Part shown: positions 36,185-47,400 of the stretch, piece by piece
How positions within the stretch are numbered: position 1 is the first letter of the stretch
How the letters are laid out: the number at the start of each line of letters is the position of its first letter
Assembly (NCBI GenBank): GCA_023101885.1
Contig: JALPQD010000053.1
Location: 8,212,979-8,276,978 of the forward strand
Origin: Typhlomys cinereus
Lineage: Eukaryota; Chordata; Mammalia; Rodentia; Platacanthomyidae
Reading direction: 5' to 3'
DNA: 64,000 bases
Position numbers and translations under genes: made by a program
Notes under the pieces: model-generated
Told to the model about the DNA's origin: nothing
Databases searched by the model: none
What the model saw: only the letters and a program-made list of their open reading frames with translations

Positions 36185-38460
36185 CAATCAGTTAACTCTC
36201 ACAAGAGACCAGGGAGGCAGTCGTAATTACTCACAAACAAGACAGTAGGACTGTGAAAGGTCACGTGCTTTGTACCAAGTCATCCAGCATGCTTTCATAG
36301 ATAGATTTATATTTGGAATCTAAATTTCACTAAACAAATTTTCTTAGGCAAAAAGAAAAGTATCTTGGTTTTGCCAAGCTTTTTAGTTTCTTTCAAAAAT
36401 TGCTAAGAAGCACTGATGTGATTGTTATGAAGTCCCGTAGCCCAGCACTTAATTCATTATAATTGCTCAGTAAAAAGCACTTTAAGTTATCATTATGGTA
36501 AAGCAGCTTCTAAGCAGACTATGTAACACGTTAACTTAAGGCTCTTCTCAGTCACACGTTTAGACTGAATGGGACTATGAGGACCATAGTGCAGCTCTGG
36601 GTTGTAACATCACCATCTGACGGAAATACCTCAACTCATTGAATTTGTCTCTGACGTCAAGTGTTAGTACTGAAGTAGTGATATATCACCTTTAAGAGTT
36701 GTAAAATTTCAAGAAGCTTTTTTACGTGAATGGACTAGTATAGTCTGTAACCTGAGTGGCTGCTTAATAGAACTGGTTAAATAAATAGGTGGATGGTACT
36801 TGAACATTAACCAACCAGCTAACCAATCAACAGATTACTGTACAGAATTATAAATAATGCATACTTATTTAAATTGGATGATGCAAGTTCCTATAAAACA
36901 CTTGTCCTAGGTGACCTTTGGCATACCTTTGGTCTTCCAGGGAAAGAACTTTGTAGTAAGTTTGATTCTTTCCCCAGAGGGAAAAGAATAGCTGAGGAGA
37001 ACTTTGTAATAAGTTTGATTCTTTCCCCAGAGGGAAAAGAATAGCTGAGTTTAGCCTTCTGCAAAGTGTTAGTGCCTTAGGCAAACTAATATGCCCAGCC
37101 TTGAAGGAGACAGCTCTAGTCAACTAATTCAATGTGAACTGTGAGTCTTGGCTCTATCCTTGGACGCTTTTGGCTCATTTCTGAACCCAGAGGCCCAAGG
37201 CTTGAGTGGATTCCTCATTTTCAGTTCCAGGAGGCCTGGGTAGTGAGAACCTGCTCTTTAATTCAGTAAGACTTGGGTGGGAATCATGGCAGCAGATAAA
37301 GCACCTCATCCAATTTCCTCATTTCCTTCTTCTTCCTCCTCCTTAGTCTAGGTTGAGATCCAGGTGGCTTCAGTTTTATGTTCAGTGCTATGGACAAATG
37401 TGTCTTTGGGAAAAGCACCAAAGTCTTCCTGGATTTTATTTTACTCCAGCAGCAAGTATAGAATCAGGAGCAGGAGACATTTTGGAAAAGGCTAGATAGG
37501 GTTTTAGTTTGCAGTGGGTCACAGTGGCATCTGTCCCTTACTCTTTCATTGTTGTTTGTGTTTTGCAATTGTTCATTTATAATCAATCGTACAATTGTGA
37601 GCGCTGGAGAGGTGGCTCAGGAGTTACGACTCTGCCTTGCAAGCAGAAGTACCTGAGTTTGGATCCCGGATACCACATAAAAAAATCCAGGTGGAAATGG
37701 GGGGGATCTATACTTCCAGCTCTGGAAGGCAGAGCCTGGGAAATCCCAGAGTGAAACAAAAAGTAGGTAGAAACAATCCAGGATAATGCCCAAAGTCACT
37801 CTTGGTCCTCCACAGTGACTCCTCCCCAAAGTAAATAAATAACATTTAAAAAGTTATACAATTATAATTTTCCAAGTCCTGGTATAGAATAGAAAATATT
37901 ATAAATCTGGAAGAAATATTATTTGATATCCTCACTGAAAAAGTTTCAAATAATTGTGTAACTCCTTTCCTTCATACTTTTATAAAGTCAGAATGCTGAA
38001 TAATTATAAAGGATTTTTTATGTTTATTTATATCAGTCATGTGCTCTAAGATATATTTATCTTTTATGTCAAAGGGATGCTGCAATCGATGTTACAGGAA
38101 TGAGAGGTTAGATTTTTAGAAATTCGCTTCTTCTCAAAAACTCTTCTGAAAAATATGTTGTGGGTTCAGAAGTACAATGTCTACACAAAGCATCATGTCC
38201 AGTGTTTGCTTTTCTTTGGTTTTCTTTCTTCCTCCCAGTCTAGGTTGGAAGCTAAACTTGAAAAATTTGATGTGCTTTGAGCCTATCAAGGAGATATTCA
38301 GGTTGAGGAAAAGTTTGCCTTTTAAGTCTTAGAGGGCTACTTATACCCATGTTTATATTCCTCCTTTCTCCTTATTATCTTATTTATTCATTTGGTTTCG
38401 TTAAAGAGTAGTGTCATAATAGACTAGGGTTATGATAAAAGATCATTTGGCAAGTGGTTC

Positions 38461-38524
<64 letters not shown>

Positions 38525-41373
38525 CACTCTGTCCCACTTCATATTTCTCTGCAGACAGTTCTGGAATGCTTGTGCTTCCAGGGAGACGTGAGTTGCTAGA
38601 CAGTTCACCCTTTGCTAGGGCTGTGCGGATTCCTCACCTTCATCCTCTACGTTGTTCTATCTGTTTGCACATTGCCAGTTGTACGTTTCTAGGCATCTCT
38701 GACTTTTGTGATGAAACTCTTGTGTCTTTACTTCAAGAAAGTACCATTATCAGCTCCTCATAAGGCGCAGAATCAAAGCCTTTCTCTTCAGTAGATTGCT
38801 GCAAACAGAGACAGGTCATAGAAGTCAGTACTCAGCAGGGGACTGCATGTTCATGCGCACATAGTCAGCAAACCTCTCTGGCTCCTGCTCTGACCCTTGA
38901 GCAGCGTGAGTCATGGGAGCAGAAGAAATGTCACTGGACTGGCTGAGACACCTGGTAGGACAGAAGGAATGCAGAGATGGAGATCAGAAGACCAGAGTTC
39001 TCTGTGACTTGGGCAGATCATTCCCCTTCCTGGACTTCATGTTTATCCAGCAAGGAGAGAGCGAGTGCTTTCAAAGCCCCGTGCTGTGTTTTCTGAGTTG
39101 ATAGGACCATAAGCCAGTTGCTTTTAAAATAATTTTGGAAAAATTGGAGAAATGATTGAACATATTGATGTCTAGATGAAAGACAAGACTTGGAGCTTTT
39201 TGCTGTCACGTTATCATCCCTATACGTTTACACCTTCCTCCTTTCTTTTCACATTCCTGTGAATTTCTGAGTATGGGGTGTATGCACATTTGCATGTGTG
39301 TGGCCTCACATATATATATATATATGCAGGTGACTATAAATATGAGTGTCCACACATGTGGAGGCCCGAGGGTGTTAAGGGAGACTCATCATTGATTTCT
39401 CTTCCACTTTATTGTTTTGAAGCTGGGTATTATAGAGCTCACCTGTAGCTAAAATTAAAAGCTGGCCTCCTGTTTCATATTTTACTTGGATATGGGGATT
39501 TGAACTGTGGTCCTTTGGCCTGTGTGGCAAGTGCTTTAACTGCTGAGCCATCTCCCAATGGGTTATGACATTTTTTTTTTTTTGCCAAAGAAAATTTTTT
39601 AATGTTTGCATGCAAGTGTGTGCATGTGTGTATGTGTGTGTATTAGAGGGTACTGTGTGTGCCTGTGGAGGCCCAAGGGGGGCTTAAGGAATCATCTTAG
39701 ATTGCTTCTACCTCCTTTTGCTTTGCTCTAGGATTTCCAAGGTTCCACCGGAGCTGGAAGGGTAGACTGTTGCCATTGCTACCTGGCATTTTTTACATGA
39801 GATCTGTGATCGAAACTCGAAATCTGCTTAAAAGGCAGATTTTTTTTTTTGTTCTATTTTTTTCCCTTCCTCCTGCCCTGCCCAGTCGTCCCCCCTTGCA
39901 CTCTCCTCCTTCTCTCCTTCCTTTTACCCCTTTCCCTCCCTCCCCTGTCCCAGTGCTTCCCCCTTCCTCCCTCCCATCCCCTGAAGCATCTTTTTATGTG
40001 AAAACTAAACCTCCCTCTGAGTCTTCCACCCTAGTGAGGGTTCAGGACTCAGCGGCATACAGCGGCATAGCCCAGAGCCCCTTCTTGGGCTCCCCGTTAG
40101 CATGGGAACTCTATTATGACTGTTTAATCCCTTGCCTCTAAGGATCCTACTGCCTGGAACTTTCTTCCCTGTGATCCATGCTAGACTTTGGGAGTCGTTG
40201 ACATGTCAGCCATTGTGCAGGTCCGGCAAAGTCCAATCCTGGCTACTGCAACCCTAACTTATGTGGAGTATCTTGCATATTGTTGATCCTCCCCATCTTT
40301 AGGCTCTTACAATCTTGCGGCCCCCTCTTCTGCAAGGTTCCCTGAGAAAAGGCAGATTCTTAATCCCCAAGTCAGCTCTCCATCCCTGCCTAAGATTTTA
40401 ATTTCAATACCAAGACTGTAGTGAGGTTTCATGCCTCCAGAAATACCCTAAACTCATTACATGTTTTGTTTTGAATTTTTTTTTTTTGGTTGTATCTGTT
40501 CAGAAATCTTTTACCGTTGCCAATTATTTATTATGTCACTGAGTTCAGTGATGCAACCTAAAAGGTCATGGCCCACGGTGTAAGAAGCTGTTTGTTGGAG
40601 TTTTTACTGTAGGATTTTACTTGGAATAGCTCATTAATACTCATCCCCATTCCACAGGCATGCATACTAATATCCCCTGGTTAAAGAAGAAATAGGCGCT
40701 TAAAGAGATATTATGGTTTGAATCCAAATGCATCAAATTTCATACACTATTAGGCTGTTTCTCTTGACTCATGAGCTTACGCCTGCTCTTAAGGGCAGAT
40801 TCCCGTAGATGTAGGCAGTGAGAAGTGTACAGTGAACTAGTATCTCACGCTGCCTCTTTTCCCTTGTCTTTCTCAGGCCGCCGCGAGACTTAGACTCTAA
40901 GGCTTGCATTTCTATCGGAAATCAGGTGAGACACGTCGTGCATGCTGGTTAATACTTTGGCCACCTCATGCGGGTGCCGGCCAGTGTAAGTTTGTTTCCT
41001 GCGCAGCCCGCGAGGGGCGGGATGGAAGCAAGCTTGAATTTAAAAAGAACAGACTCCTTGTGTTTTCTGGAATTACAAATCGTAATCTGGTGATTGTGGT
41101 TCTGGCCATGGAAGGAAGTAGTCTGTTCTCATGGGAGGGATTTCTCAAAGCCACAGAGATCTAGTTGCCCTCAGTTAGTTATACATTAATCAGGACTGTG
41201 GTAGAATGTCAGTTGTGCCGTCGGGCAGCTGAGTGGGATGTAGTTCGGTCTGTTGCAGTGGATAGGCAGGTGGCTGCCATGGGAGCCTAAGATTTCCCTG
41301 CTGGTCTTGCTTTCGGTGGCTCTTGGACAGGCCAGTAAAGCCCGTGGGCAAGCTGCATCCTTAGGCTGCTGGG

Positions 41374-41422
<49 letters not shown>

Positions 41423-44400
41423 GACAGAGAGAGAGAGGGAGGATGGTATACTCACTGCCCGGCTTGGTTCCCACTTTCCTACGTTACTGCTCTTCTGTTT
41501 GCAGAACTTTGAGGTGAAAGCAGATGACCTGGAACCCATAGTGGAGCTGGGCCGAGGTGCCTACGGGGTGGTAGAGAAGATGCGGCATGTGCCCAGCGAA
41601 CAGATCATGGCAGTGAAGGTAGGCCGTCGTTCCCGAAATGTTTCATATCTGCGATGTTTGCATCTGCCCATTTCCACTGTTAACCAACCCTTTACATAGA
41701 CGCAAAATGACTTTCAACAGAGTAAACAATTAAAAATTATTTGCATGGCATAGAGTTTCCCCCAAAGTATGAAGAAGATGCTTTCTCAGCACGTTGCCTC
41801 TACTTTCTAATTTGTTTCCTGGGTCCACCTTGTCTATCATTTCTAAGATTTTTTTTGAGCTCATTTATGTGTTTGATGTGTGGGTGAGCATGTGCATGCG
41901 CCTGGGTGCACGTAGGAGGCTGATGTTGATATCCAGCATTGTTCTCTATGGCCCTCTACTTTATATATTGAGACATGGCTCTGTAAAATAGATTCTCATC
42001 TCCGCCTCCAAGTGCTGGGATGATGGAGACCGCCATAGCTGCCCAGTTTTACCTGGAACCTGGGAATCTGAATTCCAGTCCCCATGCAAATGCTCCCTCC
42101 ACTGAGCTATCTCACCACTGAGCTCTCACCAGCCCATTTTTAATGCAAGCACCATGTCATCAATTGCACTTAAAAGAATTAATAAAACTTTTAAACCTCA
42201 TCAATTACCAGGTCCAAGTTTAAATTTCCTCTTTTTTTTTTTTATTTTTCTCTCAAATCGGCACAAGTAAAAGTCTTTTTAATGATATATCATGCTGCTT
42301 TAAAACATGTCATTGAAAGTCAAGAAATCAAATCTGAGAGAGAAAGTTGCCTTTATTTGTGGGGAAAAAAGGTAAAATGCATCTAAAGTCATTTGCATAG
42401 TTTTTGAGCTATGGATAGGAATTTGGGTTAAGTCCTAATGTTTTTAGTAGAGGCGGGGTGGAGCTTAGCGAATGTCTCCAGGTGGACTAGTTATCGCTGT
42501 GCCCTGGTTGGCTATGACTGAAGGCCTGGATGTTTTTGTTGGGCCGAGTGTCGAATAGGCAAAGCATGCAAAGGCCTGGGACAACTGTGTCCTGTCATTT
42601 AGGGCCATAGTTTCTGGAAGGGTCTACATGCTGGAGTGGAAGGTTTCTTCTCTCAGAAGCACTAGGTAGGAGTAAGTGATCTCTCCATTTCTGTTTGATT
42701 CCTTTAGTTTCCACAGTTGTACCATTTCCTAATAGTTACTATTTATTACACATGCATTAGTCACTTCTAAGAATTCCTGGGTTCTGCCTTTGAGGATCAA
42801 AAATATTTGAAAAACAATTGCAGCAAACACAGACAGTCTTTTCTTTCTTGTCCTTATTGCCTGAACAAAACAGTACGGCAGCTGTTTACGTAACATTAGG
42901 TGTCATAAGTGGTCCAGTGATGATGTATGCATGCCAGTACTCCACCATTTTACATTGGAGGCTTCTGCTGGCTGAACTGATCATAGAAAAAGTTCCTTAG
43001 GGACACAGAGGGATGACTACAGTTACTGCATTTCTATATGTCTCCAAATGTGGATTTGGGTGTTTCTCCCCCCCCACCTTAGGACCCTAAATACGTAGCA
43101 AAGCAATTTTTATGACTGAGCAGACATCTCAGGCAAACCAGATTGTTTCTTCAATGTGGATAAGTCATTTCATGCACTTGTCCAATTTCTGATATGCACT
43201 GTCAGTTTACCAGGAGTTTCTCTGGAAATCAGATAACTAACCATATCCCTTGTTTGTTTGTTTGTTTGTTACCAGTAGTAACATGGATGCCTATGAAAGG
43301 CTGTTGCTACTTGTGAATTTTATACTGTTGTGCAGATGGGGCTCTGTAATGCTTCTGCCTTTTAATTGACTTATCCTCAGAGTAGTGACTGTGGTTTTTG
43401 CGTGTGTTCTCCTCCAGCGGATCCGGGCCACAGTGAACAGCCAGGAGCAGAAACGGCTCCTGATGGATCTGGATGTGTCCATGAGGACAGTGGACTGTCC
43501 TTTTACTGTCACTTTTTATGGCGCGCTGTTCCGAGAGGTGAGTGATTCTCCCATTGAGAGTCTCGAGCGACCAGAATGTCATCTTTTCTGATCACCTGAG
43601 CATCAATCTTGTTTGTTTATAAATTACTTCATGGAGCTCGAGGAGGGAGACGGTTTCTTCCTTCTAAAAACTCAACCAAAGCCGAGTCCTTCCGGCGAGC
43701 TGATTTCTGCTTCTGCCTTTTCCCTTTTCCGTTGTCCTCTTCAATGACTTCTGAACTTGCTGGTGTCCAGGGCGACGTGTGGATCTGCATGGAACTCATG
43801 GACACCTCGCTAGATAAATTCTACAAACAAGTGATCGACAAAGGCCAAGTCATCCCGGAGGACATCTTAGGGAAGATAGCAGTGTCTGTGAGTACATCGG
43901 GACCCCTTACCCGAGGGAAACAGGAGACGTGCAGGATTTGTGTGTCTTTCCTTCACAACCACTGGCCAGCAGTGCGTGCCCACTGAGGCCTGAGTGTGTG
44001 TGTGGTGTGTCTCTTCCTGATCCCTAAGCAACAGATACTGCCGCTGACTTAGTTGGATACAAAGCATAGTAGATGACTCCGGATGGTACATTCCACTTGC
44101 CTGATGTGTCTACATTCTGATAGATACACTTTATTTCACTTTTCATTAGTAGACTTTTAAAAGCTTTCTTAGCACTAAGCTGTAAAAAGGAGAAGGAAAA
44201 AAAAGAAAAAAGAAAAAAGATTATTACCATAGTGGCCATTGAGGTTCAGGAGGGTAGATCCAAAAAATGCTTGAAGTCAAACCAAAATTAAGTAGGTATG
44301 TAGAACATCTCTGCTGAAGATACAGTCCTCTCTGGCAGAAGCAGTCCAATTTGGGGGGTTAATGTTCTGGTATTTTCCTGGGTAGGAGCATATTTGAGGG

Positions 44401-47400
44401 CTTAACATTCACCTTCTTTTTGGTGGTGGGGTAAACAAATTCACTTTATGTTTCTCTTGCAGATTGTAAAAGCGCTAGAACATTTACACAGTAAACTCTC
44501 TGTTATTCATCGAGGTAAGCATCCGCAGAACTCTGGACTGTTTCTTTTAACCATTCCATTTCTTTTCCCTAGAGCCCCTCTTCCTTCCAACTTCTCTGTA
44601 ATAGGGAGTAAAACTGAGCTAGGCAGGAGAATTCACAGGCTCTCATTTGGAATTTCATAGAAAATATAAGTAGCCGGGTTAATTTTCTGTTACAAAGGCA
44701 AAACACCTGAGAGATGGCTCAGGGGTTAAAGCTTTTGCCTAGCAAACAATAGGACCTGAGTTCAGATTCCGGATCCCACATTAAAATTGCTAACTGGATA
44801 TAACAGTGACTTGCACTTCTGGCCCTGGAAGGCAGAGCCTTGGAAACTCCACAGCAAAGCAATAAGGGGGTAGAGCCATCTAATATGATCCTGAAGTCAC
44901 CTTTAGACTTCCACAGGCACATTCAAGTGTCCTCTTGTACGCACACATACATGTACATGCTCAGCCATCTGACCCTTGGGTAATTCTTAAAGTCTCATGA
45001 TTCTAGATATAATATAAAATATCTCGCATAATGTGCCTTTATTGCTTTTAATTGGTAGTTTTAAAATGCAAAGTAAATAGTGTGGGATAGAAGGAGAAGA
45101 AAGTGAGATAGAAGGGAGTATAAACAAAAGAGTGTGTGGATTTCTTATAATTTATGGGAGACATTTGAAGTGTTTACTTAAAAGCTCTGAAATACTCACT
45201 TTTTTAACCCAAGCATTTGCAAAGTTACAAAAAACAAAATAAAATGATTTCTGGTATATCAGCTAGTTTAGGAAAAAAATAAACTTAACGTTCTTGTTTT
45301 GTCTTGAGACAAGGTCCATGTAGTTCAGGCTGGTCATGAGTTTCCCAAGTGGCTGAGGTTGATCTTGAACGCCTGTTGCTTCTGCTTCCCCCTCCTAAGT
45401 GCTAGGATTACGGGCATGTGCCACTAAGCCCAGTTAAAAGAAAAATTTCCAATGTATTTTTACTGTATGTTCATTGTGAAAATGTCAGAAAATGACAAAG
45501 TTAGTTATCATTTCTAATTCCACTGTCCAGAGATAACAATCGCTAGTATTTTATGACCCGCTGGTGGGCGGGTTGTATCTCTTTAGCCTGAATTGTTTGT
45601 TTAAACCGCTCAGTAAATCCCCTTTTCCAGTCGTCTTCCCACAGTCTGGTAAGTCTGAGTTTTAATACATTATTCTGTGGTGACCTCTGGAAATTTTCTT
45701 TTACAGTTTTCCATCAAGATGGGTCACTTAGTGTATCACTGAATTGTCTTTTATTTCTCAGCCTCTTATTCTCTCAAGAGATATGTGATAGATTGTGTTG
45801 AATGGGACATTTGATTCTGTAATTTATTTTTTCAAGTTCTTATTACATGCAGGGAACAATGAAAATGATAAAATAAGTAGAAGAGACATATACTCCCCAT
45901 CTTGCAAGACACAGATCACATAGGGAGAAGAAAAAACAAGTTAAAAGCGACAAGCCGTTTGTAGCTTATGCACTAGGGATCCTGGATGCTTTTGTGTTAT
46001 ACTTGGAAATCAGGTGTAGCACAACTGGGGATTTAGCGCCTTCTCGTGGTAGGATGGAGGAATGATGGCTTCTGCTTCTCGCTTTCAGATGTCAAACCTT
46101 CTAATGTGCTCATTAATACTCTGGGTCAAGTGAAGATGTGCGATTTTGGAATCAGTGGCTACCTGGTGGACTCTGTTGCTAAAACGATTGATGCGGGGTG
46201 CAAACCATACATGGCTGTAAGTACAGACCCCAGGGGCGGGGTACACATCTAAGACCACAGTTGGCTGCAAAACCAGACCAGAAAACAAACCAAGGATGGC
46301 TACTGCGTGAAAATCAAAAATGTGCTTAAGATGAAGAAATACTCTATATCATATTTTTCTTGGAAATCTTTAGTCTGAAGCCTTTAGTCACTTGCTCCAT
46401 ACATTTTCTAAATCTTCTGGGACTGCTAGAACCAAAGCCCACGAGCTGGATAGCTTGCAAGCAACAGATATTTTTCAGCTTCCCAGCTTTGCAGACTGTG
46501 AAAGCCAAGATGAAGACAACCTGTAGATTCTGTGTCTGGTGTCTAGTCTAGGGAGAGTTCACAGACAGGCTGTCTTGCTATTTTCCTCACGTAGTACAAG
46601 TCATGGTGAGAGATCTCTCCAGAAAGTAATAGCCTCATGAAGGCATTTGCTTTTATTACAGTAACATGTGGGCTTGAGTTTCAGCATGTGCCTTTGGGGG
46701 ACGGAAACCTATCCTCATCCGCTACCTTTCAAAAAGCAAGTCAGACACATGTATGTAATATCTATTAGTAGCCGAGCTTTCCACGGGTGAACATTACCTT
46801 ATTCGCTAAGGATGGAATACCAAGGAGAACATAAATTAATCACTCAAGACAGTTGGCTTCATTGTGCGAGAACCTTACAGGCCATTAGTAGAGAACCTGA
46901 ATTTCCCTTAACAGACTTGCGTTTGGAGATGAAATCTTGTCGTTCATGTTGAGCCAAAAGTCTCATGTTGAGCCAAAAGTCTTTTAGGCCTGTTAGCACC
47001 AGACTGAAGCCCAGAAACTCCTGTAGATTTTTTTTTTTTTTTTTACTAAGTTATAGGCTGTTGATGCTTTCAAGAAGCATGATTTTAGCTGCGTAGGGAA
47101 GCTTTTGAACAGGCACCCTATTTATTCTTGAGGAAAAATTAAAATACTTTTTGCCAAGGGACATGAATCCATTATGGTCCAAAAAAAGACGTTCATGGAA
47201 GAACGGAAACCCCGTGGAAACCGTGTACACGTAGCTACCACGTCTTTGGGCTGGCAGTGCGCATTAACTCACTGAGATCTGATGCTCTCTCCATCCCGAG
47301 AGTCTTTACTGAGCTACAGAGTGGGGTTCCAGTGAGCACTCTTGTTTCTCACTTGTTGGTTTCCTTTTCAGCCCGAAAGAATAAACCCAGAACTGAACCA

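Larger units (their letters stand above)
30137..40876 (+). other. MAP2K6: MAP2K6 intron 2
   Basis: An intron of 10.7 kb. It contains a sense SINE at 31087, a degenerate TG tract, an old antisense L1 region (about 32330-35700) with two SINEs inserted, a TG microsatellite at 36145, a 53-bp tandem duplication at 36946, a sense SINE at 37599, a CT tract at 38463, and a SINE split by an L1 at 39600-40385. Nothing was recognised in 30137-31086, 31380-32030, 35710-36140, 37060-37590, 37870-38460, 38530-39240 or 40390-40876. Confidence 0.9.
44515..46088 (+). other. MAP2K6: MAP2K6 intron 7
   Basis: A 1.6-kb intron that splits the catalytic Asp179 codon. It carries a sense tRNA-derived SINE (about 44703-44960) and an antisense B1-like element (about 45290-45436). 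45440-46088 shows nothing further. Confidence 0.9.

Noticed and set aside
36961..37049. Possible CRISPR-like repeat
   Set aside because: It has only two directly adjacent copies without spacers. It is a tandem duplication in a vertebrate intron.
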